A stretch of DNA of 62,172 bases from Caldifarciminota bacterium. GTDB lineage: Bacteria > Hydrothermota > UBA3073. Below, in pieces: positions 9,292 through 18,487 of this stretch. Position 1 is the stretch's first letter. The number at the start of each line of letters is the position of its first letter. The DNA lies in NCBI GenBank assembly GCA_023129165.1, contig JAGMCL010000151.1, positions 1 to 62,172 on the forward strand, in the 5' to 3' direction. Made by a program: the position numbers and the translations under genes. Under the pieces are notes generated by a model. The model was not told the origin of the DNA, did not search any database, and was given only the letters and a program-made list of their open reading frames with translations.

Positions 9292-12200
9292 CTACTTCAT
9301 CAACACAAGCTTTTTAGTCTCCTCATAACTGTCAGTTACAAGCCTTGCGAAGTATATTCCTGATGGAAAATTCATATTATCCAATCTTATAGTATAATAA
9401 CCAGCCTTAAGTCTACCATCTGTAAGAGTCTTTACCTCTCTTCCTGATACATCATATACCTTAAGAGAAACCTTTTCTTCTTTTGGTAGACCAAATCTGA
9501 TAATCGCATTATTCTTCACTGGATTAGGATAGAGAGATAAGGAATGAATAAGAGGTATATTACTCGTTGCAGTCTGAGTACCGCCATCACCTTCCATTAT
9601 ATAATATCCATTTGACACAAACACAAAGTCACGTATCCATCCAGGCTGTATACCAATAACCTCAAACTCAAGTGTTATGGTATCACCAGGAAGTAACTCA
9701 GCATAGTTTTCATCATCAACAAGTAGTCTCTGCTTGACTGAACCAATTTCAGAATGTGTAGCAGCTGCAAGTGGACAGGGTTTCACATGATAGGGTGCAT
9801 TGTTTCTTTTCCCAAACCGCATGAAATCAATTCTCTGCGAGACATCAGTGAATGTAAGTCTCAGATTCACATCCTCAGGATAGGATACTGTAAGAGGAAG
9901 TACTTCGTAAGATGGGTTCTCTCTTCCCCTTATGAATCCCACGGGTTCAAAGCCTGATTCGTTTTCTTTTTCAACCATAAGTCTGGGCTTTGGTTTCGAT
10001 GGCGCGAGTAAAACATAGTCTCCCCCATTAGCCTCTCCAAAATCAGCAGTAATCTTTTCAACCTCGTTTGCTTCAACATAGATGTTATCAAAATAGAGAA
10101 GATCATCTGTATAGTCCTCTCCATTCTCTCCTGTAACTGATTGAGAGGATATCATAGAAGAAACGGGTATAATTCCAGCGTCTGGTGCTACAAATATCTC
10201 AACACTATCTGGATGATCAATTGCAACGAGCCTTACCCTATCCAGGAACGAATGCTCGCTGCTCTCCTCCCTGAGCTGTAATCTGTATCTATTTCCATCT
10301 TTAACAGGCTTCTCCATCAGTTTATACCAGTCAGTAACTTCCTCGCCGTTTCCAGACCCTGCAAGAATATTGTTATCTTCAATGAACTCCGAACCATTAT
10401 AGGTATAGAGGAAGGGACAGGGAGGGTAGGTGCACAGAATACTACCTTCATATGGTTTGAAATTGTGTTTGGTCGCAGTGACATATAGATATCCTGTATT
10501 TCGAATACGGAGACTAAAAGTGACCTTACCATTTGTATCAGTATATCCTCTTTTGTGAATTACTGGATCATCTGAAGACTTGTATAAGCAGACTAAAGCA
10601 TCTTCCACAGGACTTCCATTAGATGTAACGGTAATAGTAAGCAACACGCCGACCTCTGGATCCACATATATCCGGGATGGATGGCTTGCTGTCAAAGATG
10701 GCGGCACATCAGTCCAGATAGGCGTCTCCGGAGAGCCAAAGAGGTTATGGCCGTAGCGGAGATATATCGAAGAATGTTGGGTCTTGGACATCCCCTCAAG
10801 ATAACCTACATTCTTTGGACCATCCCCAAACATAAGGTCTACGAATTTCCTCTCAAGCCACCATGACGAGCTATACCACCCGTAGCGTGTGTTTCCAAGA
10901 TAAACAGCTGCTCCCCTTTTTGAATAAGCATCAGTAAATCCATCTGCAACGCATATCTGGGGGTCACGGTAAGGGCAACCTGCATCTCCACAACTGGGAT
11001 CGGGGTCAACCTCCCAGTCAAATGCAGCATTTTTGCATGAGACAGAGTAGACAAAAGGATATCGATTCTCATTAGTTAATTCATCTAAACTAACCTGGTC
11101 AGGGTGGGGATAGGACCATATGGCTGCCCACTTTTTGGTGGCGAAGTCTTTACGGCATCCATGGCAATGAATGTTATATTGTCCATATCCTACATTCAAG
11201 CTATTTAAGGCGTTGGATGGTGTCTCATCTATCAACCAGTATCTAGTAAAGTAAGAGGGATAGCCAGGGTCCACAATATTTTGTGAGGCTGACAGGAACT
11301 GACTATCAACAATATATACCTTATGTGTCATCAGGGTATCATTACCTGGATTTCTTTCATATACCATACACTCCTCTATCCAGTTTGCCACTTCTTGAGA
11401 GGTTCTCACAGTTATCCTACCCACATATACTTCAGGATACACATCCTTCAGTGTGTCCTGAGGCTCTCCGTACCACTGGTCTCCATCAGAGTTCCAGTCC
11501 CCACTCAGATGGGCATATGTAAGGTCAGAAAAGTAGAGGTCACAGGGAATTATCCAGTGTTTATCATTCCATGGGTCTGCGGGGTCGCGTGCTGTGGTAT
11601 CTGGGTTGTTTTTCGCACAAGCATATCTATGAGGTACGATGTTATCATCCCCCGCAAGAAGCACGTAAGATAGAGAGTTGAACTGCCACCAGTTCCAGAT
11701 ACATCTCTTTACCTTCTGGGCATCGTCAACCCCGGGATATGAAGCAAGTATATCCTCTACAGTGATAATCCCTGCTCTTATTCCCTTCTTCCATAACCAC
11801 TCCACGAAAGAGTTAAAAGAAGATGCAAGGGAATCAGGTGTGATTATCATATATTCTATTGTATCAGTGCAAGAGGTAGGAAGTATAAACTCACCTATAG
11901 TAGACTGTGGATTTACAATAGTAGGTTCATATTTGTAAGAACCTATATCAACATCATTTTCAACCAATGAATACAAAGCAGATTCATAAAGTCTGTAACT
12001 TTGTTCAGTCATTATCTGTGGGTAGACTGGTGTCTCAGATGATGATTCTAATATGAGTTTTAACTGGATATGGTCGTATAATACAAGCTCTCCTGTTCTC
12101 GCTGTCCATTGTAGTGGATAGACTGCCACCATTACAATCTTATTACCGTTAAAATATCCCTCATGGACAACCTCTGCGAGTTTGCCTGGATAGGGTTCAT

Positions 12201-12561
12201 CAGAACTATACACAATAGAATCCGGTTCAACCCATTCAGGTGGTTCAGTACTACTTACAGGGATTGGTGGCTGCGCTGGATAGATGTTGTAGGTTCCTAT
12301 GCTTTGTGAATTGGCTAATGGAAACTCTATTCTGGATACCTTGTTTCCCGCTGGGATAATGAGGTTCATATATCTTACAGGAAGCATGGGTTCACCAACC
12401 ATATCCATCGGGTCGCATCCCTTTAACTCCACGATGTCGTATCCCTTCTCCTGTCTAAATGACAAATTCGAGTATGAGAAATAGACATCGTGGGTCACAT
12501 CTGCAAAGGCAATATGGGCAAAACCCATCGCCAGTATGATACCTGCTATTTTCTTAAACAT
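9292..12561 (-). CDS. Gingipain-type C25 cysteine peptidase with C-terminal sorting domain
   Basis: 1089 residues, with a GGGGG ribosome site before the ATG and a signal peptide (1-20, ending AHIAFA). After a propeptide-like region, residues about 220-630 form a C25 peptidase domain. The probable catalytic pair is His467 in YNIHCHGCRKD and Cys509 in SVSCKNAAFD. An Ig-like segment follows (about 640-710, with VEDALVCLY and TDTNGKVTF), then a beta-rich region. The last 80 residues are a Por/type-IX-like sorting domain (SLYPNPVKNNAIIRF, LKVYDVSGREV, GIYFARL...KKLVLMK). It should be an outer-membrane or secreted protease. It is downstream partner of the propeller gene (21-base gap) and ends at a terminator. 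No secretion machinery gene is in the window. Confidence 0.9.
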   Translation of the reverse strand: MFKKIAGIILAMGFAHIAFADVTHDVYFSYSNLSFRQEKGYDIVELKGCDPMDMVGEPMLPVRYMNLIIPAGNKVSRIEFPLANSQSIGTYNIYPAQPPIPVSSTEPPEWVEPDSIVYSSDEPYPGKLAEVVHEGYFNGNKIVMVAVYPLQWTARTGELVLYDHIQLKLILESSSETPVYPQIMTEQSYRLYESALYSLVENDVDIGSYKYEPTIVNPQSTIGEFILPTSCTDTIEYMIITPDSLASSFNSFVEWLWKKGIRAGIITVEDILASYPGVDDAQKVKRCIWNWWQFNSLSYVLLAGDDNIVPHRYACAKNNPDTTARDPADPWNDKHWIIPCDLYFSDLTYAHLSGDWNSDGDQWYGEPQDTLKDVYPEVYVGRITVRTSQEVANWIEECMVYERNPGNDTLMTHKVYIVDSQFLSASQNIVDPGYPSYFTRYWLIDETPSNALNSLNVGYGQYNIHCHGCRKDFATKKWAAIWSYPHPDQVSLDELTNENRYPFVYSVSCKNAAFDWEVDPDPSCGDAGCPYRDPQICVADGFTDAYSKRGAAVYLGNTRYGWYSSSWWLERKFVDLMFGDGPKNVGYLEGMSKTQHSSIYLRYGHNLFGSPETPIWTDVPPSLTASHPSRIYVDPEVGVLLTITVTSNGSPVEDALVCLYKSSDDPVIHKRGYTDTNGKVTFSLRIRNTGYLYVTATKHNFKPYEGSILCTYPPCPFLYTYNGSEFIEDNNILAGSGNGEEVTDWYKLMEKPVKDGNRYRLQLREESSEHSFLDRVRLVAIDHPDSVEIFVAPDAGIIPVSSMISSQSVTGENGEDYTDDLLYFDNIYVEANEVEKITADFGEANGGDYVLLAPSKPKPRLMVEKENESGFEPVGFIRGRENPSYEVLPLTVSYPEDVNLRLTFTDVSQRIDFMRFGKRNNAPYHVKPCPLAAATHSEIGSVKQRLLVDDENYAELLPGDTITLEFEVIGIQPGWIRDFVFVSNGYYIMEGDGGTQTATSNIPLIHSLSLYPNPVKNNAIIRFGLPKEEKVSLKVYDVSGREVKTLTDGRLKAGYYTIRLDNMNFPSGIYFARLVTDSYEETKKLVLMK

Positions 12562-12582
12562 ATATCCCCCTTTTATTTTGCT

Positions 12583-14967
12583 TCACTTCAGTTTTACAAT
12601 CTTCTTGGCTTTATATTCAGTCTTTCCAGATTCAAGTCTCACGAAATAGACCCCTGGAGGTAATAAATTGCCAGAATTATCTTTCCCATCCCAGGCTACA
12701 TTCGTTAATCGTGAATCGTCAATCGTAAAACATTTGATAAGGCGACCTATGATATCGTAGATACTCAAGGCAGTTGGGACACTGATAACTGGTAACTGAT
12801 AACCGATGACCGTTTCTATGGTGAATGGATTTGGAGATACCGTGAGAAGTGATAGTGAGATAGTATTCTCTTCTTCAATACCCGGCGGAGAGGTGATTGA
12901 GTATACACCTGCATTAGTTCCCGCATATATCGTTGTATGGTCGAGCGGGTCTAACATAATGCAGTTTACAGAGAGATTCCCTATTCCTTCGTTCAACTCC
13001 TCCCATGTTGCCCCTCCATCGAGACTTCTGTATACGCCTTCTCCTCTCGTACCGAGATATAGGACATCCTGAGTTACAGGGTCTATTTCAATACAGGAAA
13101 ATGGGATATCAGGCAAACCTTCTCCTGTCTCCGCCCAAGAAGAACCATCGTATTTGAAGAGCCTGCCTTCTCCCTCCAGTGCGAAGAGACTGTCAGCAAT
13201 TACAGTATAGACTATGGCGGGGTCAAATGGGTCAATCGAAAGTCCCCACACTATTCCTGAGTCTATATCAGAACCAACATCCTCCCATGTCTCCCCTCCA
13301 TCAGGTGTTTTCCATACATGGGCCATCCCGGTCCCAGACCTCATACCTCCTATATACACAATACTCGTATCGTGGGGATGCATGGTGAGGGCACCGCCCC
13401 ACACGGTATCTGGATTCGAGTCAATCAGGGTTGAAGTAGAACCGGCATCGGTGGACTTATAAAGCCCCCACCCCATTCCGACAAGTGTGTAAAACTCAGC
13501 AGCATTTAGAGGATTCACACACAGCCATTGCATACCCAGTCCAGAAGAACTACTTTTTGTGGGGGAGCAAGCTTTCCGCCCACCCACAGGTATAACTTCC
13601 CATAGATCTCCACCGTCGAAACTTCTTGAATATTCCCCACACCCGCAGGCACCGAAAGCCTGAAGATAAACTGTATCTGGAGCCGATGGGGCTACTCTTA
13701 CCACGGAGGTGCGAAGCTGCGTCAATCCCCAGCTTATATTCTTCCATGATTTACCGTAGTCATCGCTTCTATAAATTCCTGCTCCTGAAGAATAGTCGTT
13801 CCAATCCTTGACATTTGAGGCTGCAAAAATTCTTCCATTCACAGGGTCAATATCTATGGAAAAGACAGTCGTAAGTGTCATGCCATCAGAATACCACTCC
13901 CAGGTTTGTCCCTGGTCTATGCTTTTATAAATCCCGGGTCCGCTGCAGGCTGCGTAGACGGTATTATGATTTTGAGGGTTTATCGCAATACCATGGAAGG
14001 GATTGCAGGGAAGTGTATCGCATATATAGAAGGTTTCTCCACCGTTTGTAGATTTATAGATGGTTCCAGATCTTATGCTCATCGTAGGGTACCCGCCACC
14101 TCCGACATACACAACATTCGTGTCAACTGGATCGACTTTTATTACTACCGCACTCGCTGTGTAAAAATCCCAAGGGATGCAACCCGTCCATGTTTCTCCA
14201 CCATCTGCGCTTTTCCAGACACTATTGTAGGTTATATCGGTTCCGACAAAAACCACATCAGCATTTAGAGGATTAACTTTCACATCGCATGGAAAATAGC
14301 CATAACCCGGACAGAGAGAACTTAGGGGAGTCCATGTTTCTCCGCCATCTGTGGACTTATATGCCACTGAAAGAGTGTCAGTAGGGCTCGGATCTACATA
14401 ATATGCATCTCTTACTGCAAGATACATCGTATCTGGTGAAGAGGGGGAAATGGCGAGGGCAGATACTGCCATATCATCAAAGCCAACTTGATACCAGCTA
14501 TTCCCTTCATCATCACTCTTATATAACCCATCGGCAGGTAACCCAAATAGAGTACCGGCAAATTTATCTCCTGTACAGGCGTATATAATGGAATCATTGT
14601 CTGGATGAAATACAATATCAGATACAACTTGACAAGAAAGACCGTTGTTTATTGGGAGCCATGTATCTCCTCCGTCCATGGTCTTGAGTATTCCGTATCC
14701 AACAGTGGCTGCATATACATTTCTCCTAGAGTCCACTTCAATGTCCCAGATGTGTCCATAATTTAATGATGTATGTTCCCAGGTCCTACCCCCATCTTCA
14801 CTGCGATATACACCATACCCGACCATACCCTCAACATTTCCTGTCCCCGCGTACATACAGAGAGTGTCACTTGGGTCTATAGCAATGCAGATAGTCTCCT
14901 CTCCATAGGGTCCGTGTGTCTCCCAGACTGGTGTAAGGAATAACTGCATTATGATAAAAAGATACAT
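12583..14967 (-). CDS. Secreted Asp-box (BNR/sortilin-like) beta-propeller protein with sorting domain
   Basis: I start at 14967, where GGAGG precedes the ATG of MYLFIIMQLFLTPVW, a signal peptide; a longer frame to 15003 lacks this. The 794 residues carry about twelve Asp-box motifs (SxDGGxTW, for example SEDGGRTWEH, STDGGETWTP, SLDGGATWEEL), each next to a VDP or NP strand. This implies one or two propellers of the sortilin/exo-alpha-sialidase-like class, without obvious sialidase residues. The C terminus is a Por/type-IX-like sorting domain (LTVSPNPFTIETVIGYQLPV, LSIYDIIGRL, GVYFVRLESG). Parts of it (YQLPVISVP and TIDDSRLTN) are encoded by the degenerate satellites that also fill spacers. 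It is first gene of an operon with the C25 peptidase. Confidence 0.88.
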   Translation of the reverse strand: MYLFIIMQLFLTPVWETHGPYGEETICIAIDPSDTLCMYAGTGNVEGMVGYGVYRSEDGGRTWEHTSLNYGHIWDIEVDSRRNVYAATVGYGILKTMDGGDTWLPINNGLSCQVVSDIVFHPDNDSIIYACTGDKFAGTLFGLPADGLYKSDDEGNSWYQVGFDDMAVSALAISPSSPDTMYLAVRDAYYVDPSPTDTLSVAYKSTDGGETWTPLSSLCPGYGYFPCDVKVNPLNADVVFVGTDITYNSVWKSADGGETWTGCIPWDFYTASAVVIKVDPVDTNVVYVGGGGYPTMSIRSGTIYKSTNGGETFYICDTLPCNPFHGIAINPQNHNTVYAACSGPGIYKSIDQGQTWEWYSDGMTLTTVFSIDIDPVNGRIFAASNVKDWNDYSSGAGIYRSDDYGKSWKNISWGLTQLRTSVVRVAPSAPDTVYLQAFGACGCGEYSRSFDGGDLWEVIPVGGRKACSPTKSSSSGLGMQWLCVNPLNAAEFYTLVGMGWGLYKSTDAGSTSTLIDSNPDTVWGGALTMHPHDTSIVYIGGMRSGTGMAHVWKTPDGGETWEDVGSDIDSGIVWGLSIDPFDPAIVYTVIADSLFALEGEGRLFKYDGSSWAETGEGLPDIPFSCIEIDPVTQDVLYLGTRGEGVYRSLDGGATWEELNEGIGNLSVNCIMLDPLDHTTIYAGTNAGVYSITSPPGIEEENTISLSLLTVSPNPFTIETVIGYQLPVISVPTALSIYDIIGRLIKCFTIDDSRLTNVAWDGKDNSGNLLPPGVYFVRLESGKTEYKAKKIVKLK

Positions 14968-15141
14968 AAAAACCTCCAGGACGCCTATCCCATAAGTAAG
15001 CATTCATACCCTGCACATCACAATGACATGCAGGGTTATAATAAACAAATCTTACAAACCTTGTGTATATGTAAGTTTTAAATCTATTACAAACCTTACT
15101 TCCTAAAATCCTACTTATACAATTAGAAGTTGATTTATCTA

Positions 15142-15170
15142 AATATATAACAAAAAAGTTCATTTGTCAA
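15142..15170 (-). promoter_or_regulatory. Promoter for the propeller-C25 peptidase operon
   Basis: Minus strand: TTGACA (15170-15165), 17 bases, TATATT (15147-15142), about 170 bases upstream of the start at 14967. Confidence 0.65.
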
Positions 15171-15211
15171 GATTATAATTCTGTGATTTCTGAAAAATTC
15201 CAGAAATCTCT

Positions 15212-15390
15212 GGAAAAGGGGACAGGCTACTTTTCCGTTCTCTTCCTATCCTCTTCTTCGGTCTTCCGCTCATTCTAAATGTAAATTTCAATTCAAGCTC
15301 CTTACTCACATATATACAAGATTAACATCTAATCTACTAAATTCCTTGTTATTCATGGAGCAAATAGAAAAGTAGCCTGTCCCCTTTTCC
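15212..15390. repeat. Inverted pair of GGGGACAGGCTAC repeats
   Basis: GGAAAAGGGGACAGGCTACT (15212-15231, continuing TTTCC) and its reverse complement at 15367-15390 (GAAAAGTAGCCTGTCCCCTT, then TTCC) bound about 130 bases. The inner copy forms the 3' end of the truncated propeller gene at 15349. The same motif recurs in the hairpin at 39466-39504. A GATTTCTG...CAGAAATC hairpin (15186-15208) abuts the outer copy and recurs at 48347-48369. Confidence 0.8.
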
Positions 15391-16248
15391 TTGTCCGTTG
15401 GGAAACTGATTAATACTCCAATTCGCACCACCATCTTCAGTATAGCCAATCTTCCCTGATGATAATGATACCTCAGCATGGTTGATATTAAAGGTTTCAG
15501 CAGTAATACTAAAGTTTGCCTCGTTTACAGACTCAACTCCCCAACCGGGATCTACCTGCCAATCATTGTTGGGGAACTCATCTCGATGACGCTCCCAGTT
15601 CTGACCACCATCTGTAGTTCGCACAATGAGCCCTGAATTATCAGCTACTGCCCAGACATTCGCACCTGAGGGAGTTGCATACTTACCCACCCATATACCC
15701 ACAAAACAGTCGGCATGCTTATCATGCGCATCCTCAACAGGTTTTCTTAATGTCTTTACCCAATTAACACCTCCATCTGTGGTCTTCAGTATATACCCCC
15801 TTGAGCATCCAACATAGAGGATATTCTCGTTCGCATAGTCGATAGAGAAGCAGGCAAGGTCATATCCATCTACTGTGGGATATGTAGCTGACCAGCTATA
15901 TCCATCATCTGTGCTTTTAAGGATTATCCCCTTCCTGTCTGTTCTCTTAATTCCCACTATATAGAGGTCACTGGCAGGAATCTTACACACACCCTTGAAG
16001 TCCCATCCCGGTTGATTTATGGCAACACCTGTAATCGTAACATCCTGCCAGGAGTCCTCCTCTCCCTTCATAATCAATCCAGAGTCCCCAACTACCCAGT
16101 TTGGCTCATATCCTGGTGCAGCAACGTCGTTGATTGTTCTTCCTTCCACTGTGTAATTCGTTGTATGCCACCAGGGCTCTGCTACCTCTCCTCCAGCTAT
16201 CATCGGGAACAATAGAGGGAGTATCAAAATGGTTTTTACCCATTTCAT
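15349..16248 (-). CDS. Secreted Ycf48-like/Asp-box propeller protein, C terminus truncated by a repeat
   Basis: 299 residues from an ATG with AAGGAG upstream; a signal peptide runs from 1 to about 19 (MKWVKTILILPLLFPMIAGG). Asp-box motifs STDDGYSW, TTDGGVNWVK, TTDGGQNWER and TEDGGANWS sit in a Ycf48-like propeller. Unlike its neighbours it has no sorting domain. Its last residues (GQGKGDRLLFYLLHE) are encoded by the GGGGACAGGCTAC repeat, so the gene was probably cut short when that repeat arrived. It may be exported but not anchored, or be non-functional. It is related to the propeller gene at 12583. Confidence 0.75.
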   Translation of the reverse strand: MKWVKTILILPLLFPMIAGGEVAEPWWHTTNYTVEGRTINDVAAPGYEPNWVVGDSGLIMKGEEDSWQDVTITGVAINQPGWDFKGVCKIPASDLYIVGIKRTDRKGIILKSTDDGYSWSATYPTVDGYDLACFSIDYANENILYVGCSRGYILKTTDGGVNWVKTLRKPVEDAHDKHADCFVGIWVGKYATPSGANVWAVADNSGLIVRTTDGGQNWERHRDEFPNNDWQVDPGWGVESVNEANFSITAETFNINHAEVSLSSGKIGYTEDGGANWSINQFPNGQGKGDRLLFYLLHE

Positions 16249-16361
16249 ACAAGCTCCTTGTTTCTACTTCTTATTCACAGAAATATACCAAACATATCAA
16301 ATGATATAAAACCGAGCCCTGGGCAATTCTATTCACCTCCTTCCTGCCCGGATTGGCTCTG

Positions 16362-17930
16362 TTAGTTTCCTAAAAATACCAATTTCTTTGACCTTTTGAC
16401 CTTTTGACCTTTTAACTTTTCGACCTTTAATTCACAGAAATAAATACCCGCAGAAACAATTGTACTCTTATTATCCTTTCCATCCCATCTCACTCTATAC
16501 AACCCTGGACTTTGCCTGCAATCGATGAGGGTCTTTATAAGTCTACCAGACACATCGTAAACCTTCAGACTTACAGAAACATAACTATTCAGTTGATATT
16601 CTATCTTAGTAAAGTCATTAAATGGATTTGGATAGGTATTAATGAGACTGATAACGGTGCTATCGGTCTCGTCCTCTTCAATTCCAGTTGGAGTATATCT
16701 CACTACCCAGACCTTCCTTGGAGCATAGACTGCTGCACAATTTGAAACCATTATCTCGTCTATTCCATCACCATCTATATCACCTGCTGAAGCGACATTC
16801 CAACCTATATTCTGGTCATTGGAACCGATAATCTTAGCATCATATAGTGTGTCCATAATTGGACTACCTCTATAAAGATACGTTATACCTCCATATGTTT
16901 CACCTTTTCCCGGTGCTCCAATAAATACATCTCCATATACATCTACTTCCGAAAAGCATCCCCCAAGTGAATAACCAAATTTGCCTCCAGTTCCCTCATA
17001 AAATAATAAATCCAGAATGTTATCCATCGGGTCTCCTCCAAAATATCCGAATGTTTTATCTTTATCAGGATTATCATCTGGTATTCCTACTCCCGCATCA
17101 TCATATCCATCATTTTCCAAATCGGGAATGAGACCAATGGCATCCCCAAAAAATCCTCCCTGTGGTGGAAGCATAGTTACATCAGGAATCGTATCCATCG
17201 GGTCACCACCATAATAGATGTAACAGGCAGCGGGTGTTCCTAATCCCCAGTTACCTGCCACAAATAGATCTTTGTATCCGTCATTATTAACATCCCTTCC
17301 TGAGGCAAGGCGGGCACCAAAGTTGTTCCTTGCATCTGGGTCACCATTCAAAATAACATCAGGTATAGTATCGGGGTTAGAGCTGCCAAAATAAATATAC
17401 ACCCTTCCCACATAGTTATTTGTTCCATAAGCACCAACTATATAATCATCGTATCCATTATTATTCAAGTCACCACAGACCACAGCCTCGGCATATTCTC
17501 TGGCACCGTATGGACTATAGATTGTTATATCAGGAATAGAATCCATGTTATTACCACCAAAATATATCCTGCATCGGGAAGTCCCCCCAGCAATCACATC
17601 ATCGTAATCGTCTCCGTTTATATCACCTACAGCAATGACACTGCCATAACCGTAGTTTATCTCTCCTACTAATACTACATCTGGTTGGTCATCCATTGTG
17701 GGATCTCCATAAAAGATGTATATGTAATTATATTCCCCGAGGGTTTGTTTGCCACTAACTACATCACTATACCCATCACCATTTAGGTCACCTGATGCAA
17801 GCCCTATCCCAAACCCACCTCCAACAGCAGTATCTGGATCCGGTATCTCCAGAACCAGTTCCAGATTCTCAAAGGTCTGGGGAAAAATAATCACGGGAAT
17901 AAAGAAAGATAAAAAGAATAAATATTTCAT
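16362..17930 (-). CDS. Secreted FG-GAP (integrin alpha-like) propeller protein with sorting domain
   Basis: I start at 17930, where a GGGA site precedes MKYLFFLSFFIPVIIFPQTF, a signal peptide; the 14 extra upstream codons look non-coding. The 522 residues contain at least seven FG-GAP-like repeats with calcium-binding-type loops (DLNGDGYSDVVSG, DINGDDYDDVIAG, DLNNNGYDDYIVGA, DVNNDGYKDLFVAG, DGDGIDEIMVSN) and the alternating phrase GDPMDxIPD. A Por/type-IX-like sorting domain ends the protein (INTYPNPFNDFTKIEY, LKVYDVSGRLIKTL, AGIYFCEL). The final residues KLKGQKVKRSK are encoded by a TTTTGACC tandem repeat (16386-16430). It is probably a surface adhesion or binding protein. Confidence 0.87.
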   Translation of the reverse strand: MKYLFFLSFFIPVIIFPQTFENLELVLEIPDPDTAVGGGFGIGLASGDLNGDGYSDVVSGKQTLGEYNYIYIFYGDPTMDDQPDVVLVGEINYGYGSVIAVGDINGDDYDDVIAGGTSRCRIYFGGNNMDSIPDITIYSPYGAREYAEAVVCGDLNNNGYDDYIVGAYGTNNYVGRVYIYFGSSNPDTIPDVILNGDPDARNNFGARLASGRDVNNDGYKDLFVAGNWGLGTPAACYIYYGGDPMDTIPDVTMLPPQGGFFGDAIGLIPDLENDGYDDAGVGIPDDNPDKDKTFGYFGGDPMDNILDLLFYEGTGGKFGYSLGGCFSEVDVYGDVFIGAPGKGETYGGITYLYRGSPIMDTLYDAKIIGSNDQNIGWNVASAGDIDGDGIDEIMVSNCAAVYAPRKVWVVRYTPTGIEEDETDSTVISLINTYPNPFNDFTKIEYQLNSYVSVSLKVYDVSGRLIKTLIDCRQSPGLYRVRWDGKDNKSTIVSAGIYFCELKVEKLKGQKVKRSKKLVFLGN

Positions 17931-18065
17931 ACTAAATCCCTTTTTAAATCCCTTTACTATATTAAAGAGCAAAAAGCGTGTCAGTTTGAGTGATAATATT
18001 TATAACGGTGGATAAAATAAGGGATTAAAAAATTTACATCCTATTGGAGGTGGTTAAGAGGTTCC

Positions 18066-18094
18066 AAAAAGTGTAAAGAAACTTTACACTTTTT
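18066..18094. promoter_or_regulatory. GTGTAAAG palindrome 1 (possible operator)
   Basis: AAAAAGTGTAAAG (18066-18078), AAA, CTTTACACTTTTT (18082-18094): 13-base arms without a mismatch. It is the first of three related palindromes between the FG-GAP gene and the divergent ABC exporter. Confidence 0.65.
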
Positions 18095-18101
18095 GATAGC
18101 T

Positions 18102-18120
18102 GTGTAAAGGAACTTTACAC
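18102..18120. promoter_or_regulatory. GTGTAAAG palindrome 2 (possible operator)
   Basis: GTGTAAAG-GAA-CTTTACAC. Its centre is 31 bases from that of palindrome 1, about three helical turns, so two dimers could bind on one DNA face. Confidence 0.65.
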
Positions 18121-18229
18121 TTTATAGAAGTTAATATTTCGTCTAATTTTGACCATCTTATGATTATATAAGGACTTGGGAGGTTTTGCTCTAAACTTAG
18201 GAGAAGAAAAAGTGTCTAAAAAACATCAT

Positions 18230-18257
18230 AAAAGTGTAAAGAAACTTTACACTTTTT
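18230..18257. promoter_or_regulatory. GTGTAAAG palindrome 3 (possible operator)
   Basis: AAAAGTGTAAAG-AAA-CTTTACACTTTTT, nearly identical to palindrome 1. It is about 195 bases upstream of the -35 box of the ABC exporter promoter. Confidence 0.65.
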
Positions 18258-18451
18258 ATAGACCATATTTTTTAGCTTTTTATAGAATTGAAGTCAGGCT
18301 TGAATCTTGAATTTTTTAAACCTTGTTTTGCTTTGATGGTTTTTGCTTTTTTAATGTCACATCTATTCAATGATTTTCATTAGTCCAGCACCAATTAACA
18401 ATGAATAATAAACCCCAAAAAAGTCAAGTAAAATCTATTGAATTATTTTAC

Positions 18452-18480
18452 TTGACAAATGCCTGGTTATGTCGTATAAT
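18452..18480 (+). promoter_or_regulatory. Consensus promoter giving a leaderless transcript
   Basis: TTGACA (18452-18457), 17 bases, TATAAT (18475-18480). The ATG at 18488 is only seven bases after the -10 box, where transcription should begin. Confidence 0.85.
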
Positions 18481-18487
18481 TTGCAAT

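Noticed and set aside
11323..11673. 116-codon plus-strand frame and similar frames opposite the large genes
   Set aside because: Shadows of the C25 peptidase, propeller and rpo genes without ribosome sites or domain signals.
9292..17930. Complete type IX secretion system locus
   Set aside because: Only substrates with sorting domains are present; no Por/Spr secretion component is visible in the window.
18066..18257. CRISPR array
   Set aside because: Three related palindromes, but unequal spacing (31 and 132 bases) and no unique spacers of constant size; no cas genes.
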